From: Methanothrix sp.
GTDB lineage: Archaea > Halobacteriota > Methanosarcinia > Methanotrichales > Methanotrichaceae
DNA: 37,418 nt
Assembly: GCF_026419855.1 (NCBI RefSeq)
Contig: NZ_JAOAKP010000013.1
Coordinates: 1 to 37,418, forward strand
Direction of reading: 5' to 3'
The translations under genes and the position numbers were made by a program. The first letter of the stretch is position 1. Each line of letters opens with the position of its first letter. The notes below the pieces were generated by a model. The model saw only the letters and a program-made list of their open reading frames with translations, was not told the DNA's origin and ran no database searches. Positions 8,111-16,778 of the stretch are shown here, piece by piece.

Positions 8111-8308
8111 CGGGTAGTCTACCTATGGCGTGTGGGTAAGCGCCAAAGCAATAGCTTCGGGCGATTCGTAGCCATCAGCCACGCTGGAGAACGTCATACA
8201 GAGATGAACAGAACTCTGGGTTTCGATTTCGAGGCTGATATCGTCCAAAATAAACACGTTTGGGGAAGCCAGCCCATTGGGATCAACTCAACAAAGGTAG
8301 ACTACCTA
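8111..8308 (+). mobile_element. MITE-like element, copy 1 (198 bp)
   Basis: Sequence 8111-8308 recurs at 33024-33221 with the same length and orientation and about 13 substitutions (about 93% identity, no gaps). The ends are inverted repeats (GGTAGTCTACCT at 8113-8124 against AGGTAGACTACC at 8295-8306). Each end is also an interrupted palindrome (GGTAG-T-CTACC). No transposase is encoded. A frame open in this copy is interrupted by TGA in the other, and most differences would change the amino acid, so coding is unlikely. It abuts the truncated hydrolase pseudogene. No target-site duplication was seen. Confidence 0.75.
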
Positions 8309-8409
8309 ACATCAGCATAGGGCAAATTTGCCCGAGCAGTTCTGCACATAACTTGCAAAATAAATATGCTGTATATATACATGTCAAATTAAAATTATAC
8401 TCTTACCAG

Positions 8410-8423
8410 AAATACTTATTTAT
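8410..8423 (+). promoter_or_regulatory. Probable TATA element for the subtilase gene
   Basis: An AT-rich block (AATACTTATTTATG) lies about 65-75 bases before the subtilase start codon. The whole 8345-8460 stretch is unusually AT-rich compared with the flanking genes. Several alternative boxes exist, so the exact one is uncertain. Confidence 0.35.
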
Positions 8424-8485
8424 GATTAGTATCTAAATTACTTACTGTAATTACGTATCAGAGGTATGCGGTGGAGATGATTTGA

Positions 8486-11431
8486 ATGGGTCCTAGAAGA
8501 TGTGTTCTTCTCATTGCTGTGCTCCTCGCGATGCCCACAGGATGTGCGATATCCGTGAGCTATGGCTCCAGCGGCTATGGCGGATCTGTGACGCTCTCTG
8601 AGAGCTATGATCTGGACACCTCAACGGAGCTTTCAGAGGCTACAAGCCTGGGCCAGGGGTCCGTGGAGCAGACGAAGAGCGCCTCCGGAACAGGGACCAA
8701 CCGCATCTCCACCTCCATATCATCAAAGGGATTCGCTGCTGGCACCAGCGTGGAAAGCACATCATCGCTTTCGCTGTCGAGTGCTGTTGCTGGAGATGGC
8801 AGCGGTGCCGGCATCTCGCAGGCGATGTCTGCATGGGGCTCCGTAACTGCATCCGTGAGAGGCGTCACCGGTGATCTCGAGACCGTGCACAGAGCAGGTG
8901 TTGAGGCTGGTATGATCTCATCCGCTCAGAGCATTGGTGTGGGGAGGGACATTTCAGCAACTGATAGCATACAGATCGCCGGCACGGACGGATACATCTC
9001 TGCGGGATTCTCAAGTAAAGTAGGTTCCGGGGAGGTGGCTTCCACAGTCTCCCAGGGAGCGCTGTCCGGCACACTCGGATCAGATAGCTCCGCTGTCTGC
9101 GGAGATCTCGCCCTGAGCGGCCCTGGAAGCCTGACCGCATCCGCATCTGATGCAAAGAGCAGCAGCAAGCACGAGATTCTGATAGAGGATGATGGGAGCG
9201 ATGTGGATGAGATGGCGTCAACAACGCTCCTGGCTTCCACCGGCGGATACGCACTCTCAGGTGCATCTGTGGTTGCGACCGGAGATAGAGTTAGCCTGAG
9301 CTCGGTCATATCCAATCCAAAGGGGAGCTTGGTCACAAAAGAGGCGCAGAGCGGGGTGTCGAAGCCGGTGAGCTCCCAGTCCCTGGGATTGGCCACTGGA
9401 AACACTGTGACAACAACCTGGAGCAGGTCTGGAAGGGGCAAGATCTCTCCGATCTCATCGACCTATAAGAGCACAGATGGAACGAAATCCGTATCGAACA
9501 GCGTGAGCGGCACAGGGTATCCGTACAGCATAGCAGGCTCAGCCACATACAGCGAGAGCAGCGCTGCGATGTACCAGACGCTTAGCAGCACGAATGGAGC
9601 GCTCACAACATCCCAGAGCGCGTGGTCGAGGAGCAACGGTGAGGATCTAAGCGCAACCAGCTCTCTCGAATCCTCAGGCACGATCTCAGGCACCCAGATC
9701 GCCATCTCGGATCCCATAAAGGTCGTCGGCTCGCAGTCCCTAACGGTAACAGGCACAGCGACTGCAGCATCATCCTCCAGAGCGAGCTCGAATGGCGACA
9801 GCTCATCTGCATCAGCAAGCATGAGCGGTGCAAGCAAGATGTCTCTCACAACACTCGCCGATGCATCTAACACGGGGTGCAACAACGAGCTCTACCACAG
9901 AACCAGCGCTTTTGTTGACACCTCGGGATATGCGACATCGATAAAGGCTGACTCCTCAGCATCATATCTCAATAACTTCGCAAGATCACATGGTGAGTGG
10001 ACGAAGGCAGGATCAGGAGAGCTCACGGTCAGCGCTGAGACCGTGAAGAGTGCGGTCTCGGATGTGGAGGTCAAGACGGGAAGCGATGCAGCTCTCTCCT
10101 ACACACAGTCCGGCACAGGATCGACCGTGAAGAGCGGTCTGTACACATACGCTGCCACAAGATCCGGCGGCGATGTATACCTGTACCAGAGCCATCTCTA
10201 CTCGCATGCCTATCCGAAGAACGACCACCACAGCACAGATGAGTATGTGTCCACGGCATCCTCGGCAATATCAGCAAAGAAATCGGACATGAAGATGCAG
10301 CAATGGGAGAACGGCAAGTGGGCTGCAGCAAAGAGCTACTACAGCCCGGGAAGTTACACAACTGCGGTGAGAGCTAATGATATAGTGACCTCATCATACA
10401 ACTGGGACAGGCTCTGGGAGGTGCAGCCGAGGAGCAATACGCCATACGACAGGGTGCCGTGGGGAGTTGAGTATATGTACAGCAGCCCCTCGCTCTCCAG
10501 GACCTACGGCGGCGAGGGGATCGATGTTGCGATAATAGACACCGGCGCCGACACGCTTCATCCGGATCTCCTGATGAGGATCGAGGACTTCGCAGATGCA
10601 TATGGTCCAGGAGAGTACTCCCAGTCCGACACCCAGGGCCACGGGACGCATGTGGCGGGCACGATAGTTGCAGATGGCGGATACGATGGAAAGGGAATCT
10701 ACGGCATGGCGCCTGAGGCAGATCTCAGGGTTTACAGCACGAACTTCTACTACAGCGATGTCGCCAGCGGGATCTACAGGGCCACGGATCTCGGGGCCGA
10801 GATAATATCGATGTCTCTTGGCGGCTCCGTGGAGTCCAGCACGCTCAACAGAGCCCTCGATTACGCGATGGCGAATGGTGTTCTTGTCGTCGCTGCAGCC
10901 GGTAACGGTCTGCCGAACAATCCGACGATGGCAACGCCCGCCCGCTATCCCGCTGTCATCGGTGTCGGCGCCATAGACCGCTCAGGAAGTGCGATATGGT
11001 GGTCCTCGCCCGGCTCAAACGACGGTGATTACATACCTGAGGGCAACGAGGTCACCTTCGGAGCTCCCGGCGTGAGCGTTTACTCGACGTATCCGACGGG
11101 CATGGGATACTACGCAACGATGAGCGGCACGAGCATGGCGACGCCACACATCGCAGGGACGGCTGCAAGCCTCTGGTCCAGGTACCTCATCTACGGGAAC
11201 GGAGCTAACGATATCAGGAACATTATGATGAACTACGCGAAGCAAAACGACGTCACCACCGTGAAGGTGACTCCTGAGTCAGTGTGGTACAGAAGCTATG
11301 CAGAGCCGTACTCGAACTCTGGATACTACAAGATAGTATATCCATACATGGACGGCTCGACGTATTACCTGGGCATCCTCAAGGGCGATGATATCCTCAC
11401 AGGTGTGGGGGTTCCGAGAATAACGCTGTAG
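8486..11431 (+). CDS. Secreted subtilisin-like serine protease (S8) with long Ser-rich N-terminal region
   Basis: Extracellular endopeptidase of 981 residues. A signal peptide covers about residues 1-21 (CVLLIAVLLAMPTGCA). Residues 25-620 are Ser/Thr/Gly/Ala-rich with alternating polar patterns suggesting a beta-repeat or stalk structure; no I9-type propeptide is recognisable. The S8 domain occupies about 660-920 with the full catalytic set: Asp685 (VAIIDTGAD), His719 (GHGTHVAGT), Asn807 of the oxyanion hole (AAGNG) and Ser883 (SGTSMATPH). No membrane helix or anchor motif follows, so it is probably secreted or held by its N-terminal region. GGTGGAG lies nine bases before the ATG. A strong hairpin ends the transcript. 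The protease part is certain; the role of the Ser-rich part is unknown. Confidence 0.93.
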   Translation: MGPRRCVLLIAVLLAMPTGCAISVSYGSSGYGGSVTLSESYDLDTSTELSEATSLGQGSVEQTKSASGTGTNRISTSISSKGFAAGTSVESTSSLSLSSAVAGDGSGAGISQAMSAWGSVTASVRGVTGDLETVHRAGVEAGMISSAQSIGVGRDISATDSIQIAGTDGYISAGFSSKVGSGEVASTVSQGALSGTLGSDSSAVCGDLALSGPGSLTASASDAKSSSKHEILIEDDGSDVDEMASTTLLASTGGYALSGASVVATGDRVSLSSVISNPKGSLVTKEAQSGVSKPVSSQSLGLATGNTVTTTWSRSGRGKISPISSTYKSTDGTKSVSNSVSGTGYPYSIAGSATYSESSAAMYQTLSSTNGALTTSQSAWSRSNGEDLSATSSLESSGTISGTQIAISDPIKVVGSQSLTVTGTATAASSSRASSNGDSSSASASMSGASKMSLTTLADASNTGCNNELYHRTSAFVDTSGYATSIKADSSASYLNNFARSHGEWTKAGSGELTVSAETVKSAVSDVEVKTGSDAALSYTQSGTGSTVKSGLYTYAATRSGGDVYLYQSHLYSHAYPKNDHHSTDEYVSTASSAISAKKSDMKMQQWENGKWAAAKSYYSPGSYTTAVRANDIVTSSYNWDRLWEVQPRSNTPYDRVPWGVEYMYSSPSLSRTYGGEGIDVAIIDTGADTLHPDLLMRIEDFADAYGPGEYSQSDTQGHGTHVAGTIVADGGYDGKGIYGMAPEADLRVYSTNFYYSDVASGIYRATDLGAEIISMSLGGSVESSTLNRALDYAMANGVLVVAAAGNGLPNNPTMATPARYPAVIGVGAIDRSGSAIWWSSPGSNDGDYIPEGNEVTFGAPGVSVYSTYPTGMGYYATMSGTSMATPHIAGTAASLWSRYLIYGNGANDIRNIMMNYAKQNDVTTVKVTPESVWYRSYAEPYSNSGYYKIVYPYMDGSTYYLGILKGDDILTGVGVPRITL

Positions 11432-11442
11432 GGGAGTGGCGG

Positions 11443-11479
11443 CATGTGCGGGCAGGTTCGGAACCCTGACCCGCACATG
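11443..11479 (+). terminator. Strong hairpin after the subtilase gene
   Basis: CATGTGCGGG at 11443-11452 pairs perfectly with CCCGCACATG at 11470-11479, and the intervening bases form an inner stem (GGTT-cgg-AACC). It starts 11 bases after the stop codon. Only a weak T-rich stretch follows. The rest of the 11432-11643 gap holds no recognisable gene. Confidence 0.6.
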
Positions 11480-11643
11480 TTAATGACTATGGTGCGCAGC
11501 CATATCTCATCCGTGACGCTGTACACTTCTATCAACGCGTGTTATATCGAGCCTGTCTCAAAAAGCCGTCACTGGTAGTTCTAGAGATATTTGATGATGC
11601 AGTCTTGGACGAACTCATCAAAAGTCAACATCCGCTGCACTTG

Positions 11644-13326
11644 CTACTGCTCCATGGCAGGCACCCCCACCGTCCTGGTGCAGATGGATGCACACTCCAC
11701 TAGCGAGGCTGTATACCAATGCGCTGGTTCTCTCAGAACCTCGCCCGACGGACCCTCCTCGACTATGCTGCCCCTGAGCATCACCGCGATCCTGTCGCTC
11801 ACCTTTCTCGCCAGGGCGATGTCGTGTGTTATGAAAAGGATCGACAGGCCCATACGCTCCTGCAGATCCATGAGCAGCCTCAGGATCTTTGCCTGGACGC
11901 TGGGATCCAGCGCTGATGTGGGCTCATCAGCGATGAGAAGCTTTGGATGCATGACCAGAGCCCGCGCGATGGCGACACGCTGCGCCTCACCCCCGCTGAG
12001 CTGATGCGGGTACCTCCTGAGAAACTCAGGATCTGTCGGCAGCTCGGCGCTCTCCAGAGCCCACATCGCGCTTGTAATCCTCTCCTCCTCGCTTCCCATC
12101 TTCTGCACATCCAGAGGTTCCCTCACAGCCTGAAGCACATTCAGCCTGTGGCTTATCGATTCCTTCGGGTTCTGGAATATCATCTGGACGCGCCTGTAAA
12201 ATCCAGCGTCCCACCTCGCCCTCTCTCCCTCGAGAAGTATCTCCCCTGAGTCTGGCTCGATGAGACCCATGAGGATCTTTGCAAGCGTAGTCTTCCCGGA
12301 TCCGCTCTCGCCCACAAGCGCGACCGTCTCGCCCTCGTAGAGTGTGAGGGTGACATGCGATACCGCGTGAAAACCATTGAACTTCTTGCTCACATCCCTG
12401 ATCTCCAGCAGGGGGACTATGCCGCCCCTGTGGCATGCGATCTGCCTGCCATTCAATTCCACAGGTCTCGGTACCTCCCTCTCACAGATCTCCATCTTCT
12501 GAGTGCAGCGCGGGTGGAAAGGACATCCGCCGATCCCAGGGATGGTCCTCCCCGGAATCCCCTGGAGGTCCTTTGTTGTGCTCATGCTCGGAAACGATCG
12601 CAGAAGACCTCTGGTGTACGGATGTTTCGGGTTTCTTATTAGATCCGCAGTCCTACCCATCTCCATGATCGCGCCGGAATAGAGCACGGCCATCTTTTTG
12701 GACAGCGACGATGCGAGCGATATGTCGTGTGTGATTATTATAGAAATACGATCCGAGGTTGCGGATCTGAGAAGCTCCACGATATCAGCCTTCGTGAGCG
12801 CATCGAGTGAAGCTGTCGGCTCATCTAAGATCAGGAGATCAGGATCGTTGGCGAGCGCCATGGCGATTAGAACCCTCTGCCTCTCCCCTCCGCTAAGCTG
12901 ATGAGGATAAAGTCGGTAACGCATCTCGTCGAGTCCGACTGCGGTGAGCAGTGCGCGTGCCCTCTCCCTTATGCGCGTTTTGCTCCATTTATTGTGGGCC
13001 GATATCGCCTCGCAGACCTGCTCCTCTGCAGTGTAGACTGGATCGAGCGCATCCTCGACGTTCTGGAAGACCATTGCCATCCTGTCACCGCGCAGCCGCC
13101 TCATCTCATCCTCTGAGAACTCCAGGAGATTCATTCCATCGAATAGTAGCTTGCCGTCAAGCCGGGCGCCAGTGAGCCGCATCATCGCCAGCCCCAGCGT
13201 TGTCTTGCCAGCTCCTGACTCTCCAATTATCGCAAGAGAATCGCCCTTTTCAAGCCTCAGATCTATGCCTCTCAGGACCTCATGCTCTCCGTACCGTGCT
13301 ACAAGTCCCGATATCTCCAGCATCAT
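11644..13326 (-). CDS. Fused double ABC ATPase of an Opp/Dpp-type importer
   Basis: A 560-residue cytoplasmic ATPase that joins the two ATP-binding subunits normally separate as OppD/DppD and OppF/DppF. The first cassette has Walker A GESGAGKTT (35-43), signature LSGGERQR and Walker B LLILDEPTAS. It ends in the Opp-type C-terminal segment with GCPFHPRC, a cysteine motif of these ATPases. The second cassette, from about residue 307, has GESGSGKTT, LSGGEAQR and LLIADEPTSALD. The start overlaps the upstream permease by ATGA, and AGGAGG lies four bases before the first of two adjacent ATG codons. With the two permeases it makes a complete membrane complex. Peptides or metal (nickel) chelates are the usual substrates; the sequence does not decide which. 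Confidence 0.93.
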   Translation of the reverse strand: MMLEISGLVARYGEHEVLRGIDLRLEKGDSLAIIGESGAGKTTLGLAMMRLTGARLDGKLLFDGMNLLEFSEDEMRRLRGDRMAMVFQNVEDALDPVYTAEEQVCEAISAHNKWSKTRIRERARALLTAVGLDEMRYRLYPHQLSGGERQRVLIAMALANDPDLLILDEPTASLDALTKADIVELLRSATSDRISIIITHDISLASSLSKKMAVLYSGAIMEMGRTADLIRNPKHPYTRGLLRSFPSMSTTKDLQGIPGRTIPGIGGCPFHPRCTQKMEICEREVPRPVELNGRQIACHRGGIVPLLEIRDVSKKFNGFHAVSHVTLTLYEGETVALVGESGSGKTTLAKILMGLIEPDSGEILLEGERARWDAGFYRRVQMIFQNPKESISHRLNVLQAVREPLDVQKMGSEEERITSAMWALESAELPTDPEFLRRYPHQLSGGEAQRVAIARALVMHPKLLIADEPTSALDPSVQAKILRLLMDLQERMGLSILFITHDIALARKVSDRIAVMLRGSIVEEGPSGEVLREPAHWYTASLVECASICTRTVGVPAMEQ

Positions 13327-14156
13327 ACGTCCTCCTGCAGCCTTGGATCCATCGCCCTCTCTAGAGCTGCAGCAATAAGGCTAAAACCGACAAGCGTTAC
13401 AGAAAGCAGAACTCCCGCAGGAATCAACCACCACTTCCATGCATCCAGATACGTAAAGGCCATCGCCTGCTTCATCATCCTGCCCCAGCTCACAACCATA
13501 GGGTCTGAGACACCAAGAAATGCAAGTCCAGCCTCCATGAGAACAGCGCGCCTGGCATCCTGTATCATTATGGCTACAAGGACCGGCCCCAGGTCCGGGA
13601 GGATGTGCCTTACAAGAATGTATCCCCGCGATGCTCCAAATGCGCGGGCCGCCACGACATGCAGCCTCTCCCTGAGCGATAGCGTCTGCGATCTAACGAT
13701 CCTCGCACCGCCCGGCCAGCTGAAAAGGGAAATCAGGATTATCAGCAGCCACAGATCTGGCTTGAGATAGGCTCCCACAAGTATCATAACGACCACTGAT
13801 GGTAAAGACATCACAGCATCCACAGCCCTCATGCAGACCCTGTCGTATGTGCCGCCGAGCATCGCTGCGCTTCCCCCGACGATCACGCTTATCAGCGCTG
13901 AGAGAATTGCCACCCCAAACGCGATCATCAGCGATGTCCTCGCTCCATGTATCAGCTTGGCCGCGATATCCTGGCCGAGATCATCTGTGCCGAGCAGATG
14001 CTCTCCCGACGGCGGGCTGAATACCGGCCCGATGTCCCTGTATGATGGGGCTGTGATAGGAGCGGATACTGCAAGGCCTGCGATAATCGCCACTATCACC
14101 ATCCCGAATACTCCAGCAGAGCTTGACCGAATCTCCCTCCAGAGATCAACGTGCAT
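13323..14156 (-). CDS. ABC transporter permease, OppC/DppC type
   Basis: A 277-residue inner-membrane permease with about six hydrophobic segments. The N-terminal helix, then GEHLLGTDDLGQDIAAKLIHG, is the family hallmark of OppC/DppC/NikC proteins. The EAA-type loop that contacts the ATPase is seen around AARAFGASRGYILVRHILPD, and SWGRMMKQ with a WWLIPAG segment closes the protein. It overlaps the DppB-type gene by 11 bases and the ATPase gene by 4 bases, consistent with translational coupling within one operon. GGTGA precedes the start codon. Confidence 0.93.
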   Translation of the reverse strand: MHVDLWREIRSSSAGVFGMVIVAIIAGLAVSAPITAPSYRDIGPVFSPPSGEHLLGTDDLGQDIAAKLIHGARTSLMIAFGVAILSALISVIVGGSAAMLGGTYDRVCMRAVDAVMSLPSVVVMILVGAYLKPDLWLLIILISLFSWPGGARIVRSQTLSLRERLHVVAARAFGASRGYILVRHILPDLGPVLVAIMIQDARRAVLMEAGLAFLGVSDPMVVSWGRMMKQAMAFTYLDAWKWWLIPAGVLLSVTLVGFSLIAAALERAMDPRLQEDV

Positions 14157-15165
14157 ATCTCACCCTCGGATCCAGGCGTGTGTAGGTCATATCCACCAGA
14201 AAGTTCGTCGTCAGCACGGTTACTGTTACGATCAGCAGCACCCCCTGTATGAGCGGGTAGTCCCGGGCGCTGAGCGCGGTGTTGAGCAGCGTTCCAACGC
14301 CAGGGTAAGAGAAGACTATCTCCAGGAAGAGAGCACCTGTTATCATGTTCGGCACGCGTATCCCTATCGCTGTAACGACAGGAAGAAGCGAGTTCCTGCC
14401 AGCGTGTTTGTATCTTATGTCTCCTTCACTCAAACCCGTCGCCTTCGCTGTCATTATGAACCTCGCCCTGAGTGTTGTTAGCATGGCATTTCTTGTGAGC
14501 AGGTATGTGGGGGCTAGCTGTACGAGCACAAGCGTGATCAGTGGCAGCATGAGGTGATGCGCTATGTCCATAACAAGATCAATCCCAGAATGCCCGGCAT
14601 ACGGACTCATTGCCCCTCCCAGAGGAGCCAATCCTAGAGTCACGCCGAAGAGCAGCAGGAGAATTATTCCGATGAAGAAGTCGGGCATGCCACCCAGAAA
14701 CATCATGATCGGAAGCATAAAACCATCAAACTTCGAGCCTCGTCTGTAGCCGGATTCTATGCCCAGAATCACTCCGATGCACGAGGAGATCATGAACGCA
14801 AGACCTGTAAGGAGCAGTGTCCATGGAAGGAAGCACAGTATCACATCTGAGACACCGGTTCTGTAGTAGTAGGAGTACCCGAGATCACCCCTGAGCAGTG
14901 CAATAATGTATGTAAGCAGCTGTGCATGCCATGGCTGGTCGAGAGCGAATCTCTTTATTATCTCTGCCTCCATCTCCGGGGTCATTGCAATCAACGCCTC
15001 CTCCCCGTAGATGGCATGCAGCGGATCGCCTGGCATCATTCTTGGAAGCACAAAGTTTAGGATGAGTATGAGGAGAAACGATGCGACGTAGTTGGATAGC
15101 CATATCAGATCTATTTTTATGATAAAATCATATCTCTTTAGTAAACTAGACATATGAATAGCCAA
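14146..15165 (-). CDS. ABC transporter permease, OppB/DppB type
   Basis: A 339-residue membrane permease, first gene of a three-gene operon. It has the OppB/DppB features: an N-terminal helix, the PGDPLHAIYG segment, a large external loop (FALDQPWHAQ), RGDLGYSYYYRTGVSDVI, and the C-terminal EAA loop (RNSLLPVVTAIG) followed by SYPGVGTLL and DPRVRYAR. The start is taken as TTG at 15165 because GGGTGATG ends five bases upstream; an in-frame ATG at 15153 is the alternative. No substrate-binding lipoprotein gene lies next to the operon within this window, so the binding protein must be elsewhere or absent. Confidence 0.9.
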   Translation of the reverse strand: MAIHMSSLLKRYDFIIKIDLIWLSNYVASFLLILILNFVLPRMMPGDPLHAIYGEEALIAMTPEMEAEIIKRFALDQPWHAQLLTYIIALLRGDLGYSYYYRTGVSDVILCFLPWTLLLTGLAFMISSCIGVILGIESGYRRGSKFDGFMLPIMMFLGGMPDFFIGIILLLLFGVTLGLAPLGGAMSPYAGHSGIDLVMDIAHHLMLPLITLVLVQLAPTYLLTRNAMLTTLRARFIMTAKATGLSEGDIRYKHAGRNSLLPVVTAIGIRVPNMITGALFLEIVFSYPGVGTLLNTALSARDYPLIQGVLLIVTVTVLTTNFLVDMTYTRLDPRVRYAR

Positions 15166-15200
15166 ATTTTCATCACCCGATACAACCTAATTTTATGATT

Positions 15201-15215
15201 ATTATATCATTTAAA
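15201..15215 (-). promoter_or_regulatory. Probable promoter of the ABC importer operon
   Basis: Read on the minus strand, AT-rich sequence around 15201-15220 (GTTTAAATGATATAAT) lies about 40-50 bases before the TTG start. This is the spacing expected for an archaeal TATA box with a short leader. The wider block 15180-15290 is strongly AT-rich. Confidence 0.4.
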
Positions 15216-15480
15216 CTTATTATTACTATAATTGATATGGTATTTGCTTGATATTACAAGAATAAACTGAATTACATGATTTATTAATTTTTTGGAGAAA
15301 AATCTCATGGGCTGAGAGGAGCATCCTAAGCTCCCCCTAATTTAGGCATGTGGATCGCAGCATACTGATTATTTGTGAGCAATGGCACAGTTATCTTCTA
15401 AGAAAAGCAGCATCATTCGCCACATTTCCGTCTCACCTTGCCTAAATGATGAGGAGTTCAGGGAGCATATCTCCTGCGTT

Positions 15481-15602
15481 CTTGTATGTTCAGCAACTAA
15501 GAATGTCAAGCATACTGGTTGGTGGATGCACGCATTCATTCGCCAGGAGTACATAGCGGAAACAGTGCCTCTCCAAGCAAGTCATCAAACGGATAAGAGC
15601 GA
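15481..15602 (-). repeat. Dispersed repeat copy R2
   Basis: About 122 bases that match 27019-27140 in inverted orientation with high identity; a run near TTTGATGACTTGCT and another near CCAGTATGCTTGACAT are exact, with one single-base gap. It lies in the 495-bp gap between the divergent importer operon and the K+ channel gene. It reads open in frame with the channel gene, which explains a long apparent N-terminal extension of that gene. The other copies lie away from any channel gene, so this is repeat DNA rather than channel coding sequence. Confidence 0.65.
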
Positions 15603-15660
15603 TCTCCTGCAATCACCTGGCGAAAATCGTTTTATCCGCGGAGCTCCTCAGCTCCTGCGA

Positions 15661-16458
15661 ATGAGTTCAGAAATCAAGCATCGTGTCCACAGGCTTCTCG
15701 AGCCTGGGGACGATGAAGGGAGATGGTTTGACATCTTCATAATCTGTCTAATAGTTCTGAACGTTACCGCAGTGGTGCTTGAGACTGTCTGGTGGATAAA
15801 CGCACGCCTTGCATATCTTTTCAAAGCCTTTGAGATCTTCTCGGTCGGAGTATTCACAGTCGAATACATCCTCAGGGTCTGGTCGTGCACAGTCGATCCC
15901 CGCTTCAGTGATCCCATCCAGGGGAGAATCAGATTCATGAGAACGCCGCTTGCAGTTGTTGATCTGCTTGCGTTCCTGCCGTTCTACCTGCCATTCCTGC
16001 TTCCGGACATGAGGGTTCTCAGAGCAGTCCGACTCTTCCGGCTGCTCAGGATCATGAAGCTCGCGAGATACTCAGAGTCGATCGATCTCTTCATGACTGT
16101 CCTCAGGATGAAGAAGGATGAGCTTGTACTGGTCCTGGTCTCGCTGATGATACTTCTCCTCGTCTCCTCCACGCTTATGTATGAGGTGGAGCATGATGCA
16201 CAGCCAGATAAGTTCTCATCGATACCGGCAGCCATGTGGTGGGGTCTGGTGACTCTGGCAACCGTCGGCTATGGCGATGTCTACCCGGTAACGCCCACTG
16301 GCAAGCTCATAGGCTCTGTCGTCGTGATGCTTGGGATAGGTCTCTTCGCTCTGCCTGCAGGCATAATCGCATCCGGCTTCAGCGAGGCACTTCAGAGGAG
16401 GAGGGAGAGCGACGAGATGGTATGCCCTCACTGCGGAAAACCGATAAAGAGGAGATGA
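15661..16458 (+). CDS. Voltage-gated potassium channel with C-terminal zinc ribbon motif
   Basis: A 265-residue six-helix channel subunit expected to form tetramers in the cell membrane. S1-S3 lie at about residues 20-85. S4 carries the voltage-sensing pattern of Arg at every third position (RVLRAVRLFRLLRIMK). The pore loop has the selectivity filter TVGYGD at 201-206, followed by S6 (VVVMLGIGLFALPAGII). The tail ends in MVCPHCGKPIKRR, half of a zinc-ribbon-like CxxC motif. The open frame extends upstream to 15382, but that part covers the dispersed repeat R2 and has no channel homology, so the ATG at 15661 is chosen. The nearest GGAG is about 20 bases away; a TTTTATCC box near 15630 would give a very short or absent leader. 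Confidence 0.9.
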   Translation: MSSEIKHRVHRLLEPGDDEGRWFDIFIICLIVLNVTAVVLETVWWINARLAYLFKAFEIFSVGVFTVEYILRVWSCTVDPRFSDPIQGRIRFMRTPLAVVDLLAFLPFYLPFLLPDMRVLRAVRLFRLLRIMKLARYSESIDLFMTVLRMKKDELVLVLVSLMILLLVSSTLMYEVEHDAQPDKFSSIPAAMWWGLVTLATVGYGDVYPVTPTGKLIGSVVVMLGIGLFALPAGIIASGFSEALQRRRESDEMVCPHCGKPIKRR

Positions 16459-16778
16459 TATCAATATTTGGTTCCCCCGAGGCACCTTGCAAAGAGGGTT
16501 TTCCCTGAATCGCCATCGAGCTGGTGAGAAGGTAACCCTGTTCGGGCGTTGCGGAATGGAGAGACATGCAACCTCATGGAGTTCATGCAGCATTATGCTG
16601 GTGCACGCTGGTCCCTGATAGCCTGTTCAGCTATTCGTGCACACGACCATCGGTGATATGTACCCGAAAAATGGCGCAGCGATGTCTGAGCTTCACAGCC
16701 CGAAAGACTGTTATCAATTTTATGCATACCGGAAAAACTAAGTACTCCAGACCCTGAAGATGTACAGGAGGAGTGTCC
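16459..16778. other. Intergenic gap with promoter of the KaiC/glycogen operon
   Basis: About 320 bases without a recognisable gene. Near the right end, TTTATGCAT at 16718-16726 is a TATA-like element about 55 bases before the GTG start at 16779, and AGGAGG at 16766-16771 is the ribosome binding site. No terminator hairpin for the channel gene was identified with confidence. Confidence 0.45.

Noticed and set aside
8105-8320. 71-residue reading frame inside MITE-like copy 1
   Set aside because: The second copy has a TGA in the frame and most differences between copies are amino-acid changing, so there is no sign of coding selection.
11443-11479. tRNA-like element (GGTTCGGAACC) after the subtilase gene
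   Set aside because: It is the inner stem of a simple long hairpin; no cloverleaf arms or anticodon stem can be drawn.
15382-15660. 93-residue N-terminal extension of the K+ channel
   Set aside because: It covers dispersed repeat R2 and lacks channel similarity; the ATG at 15661 begins the conserved part.
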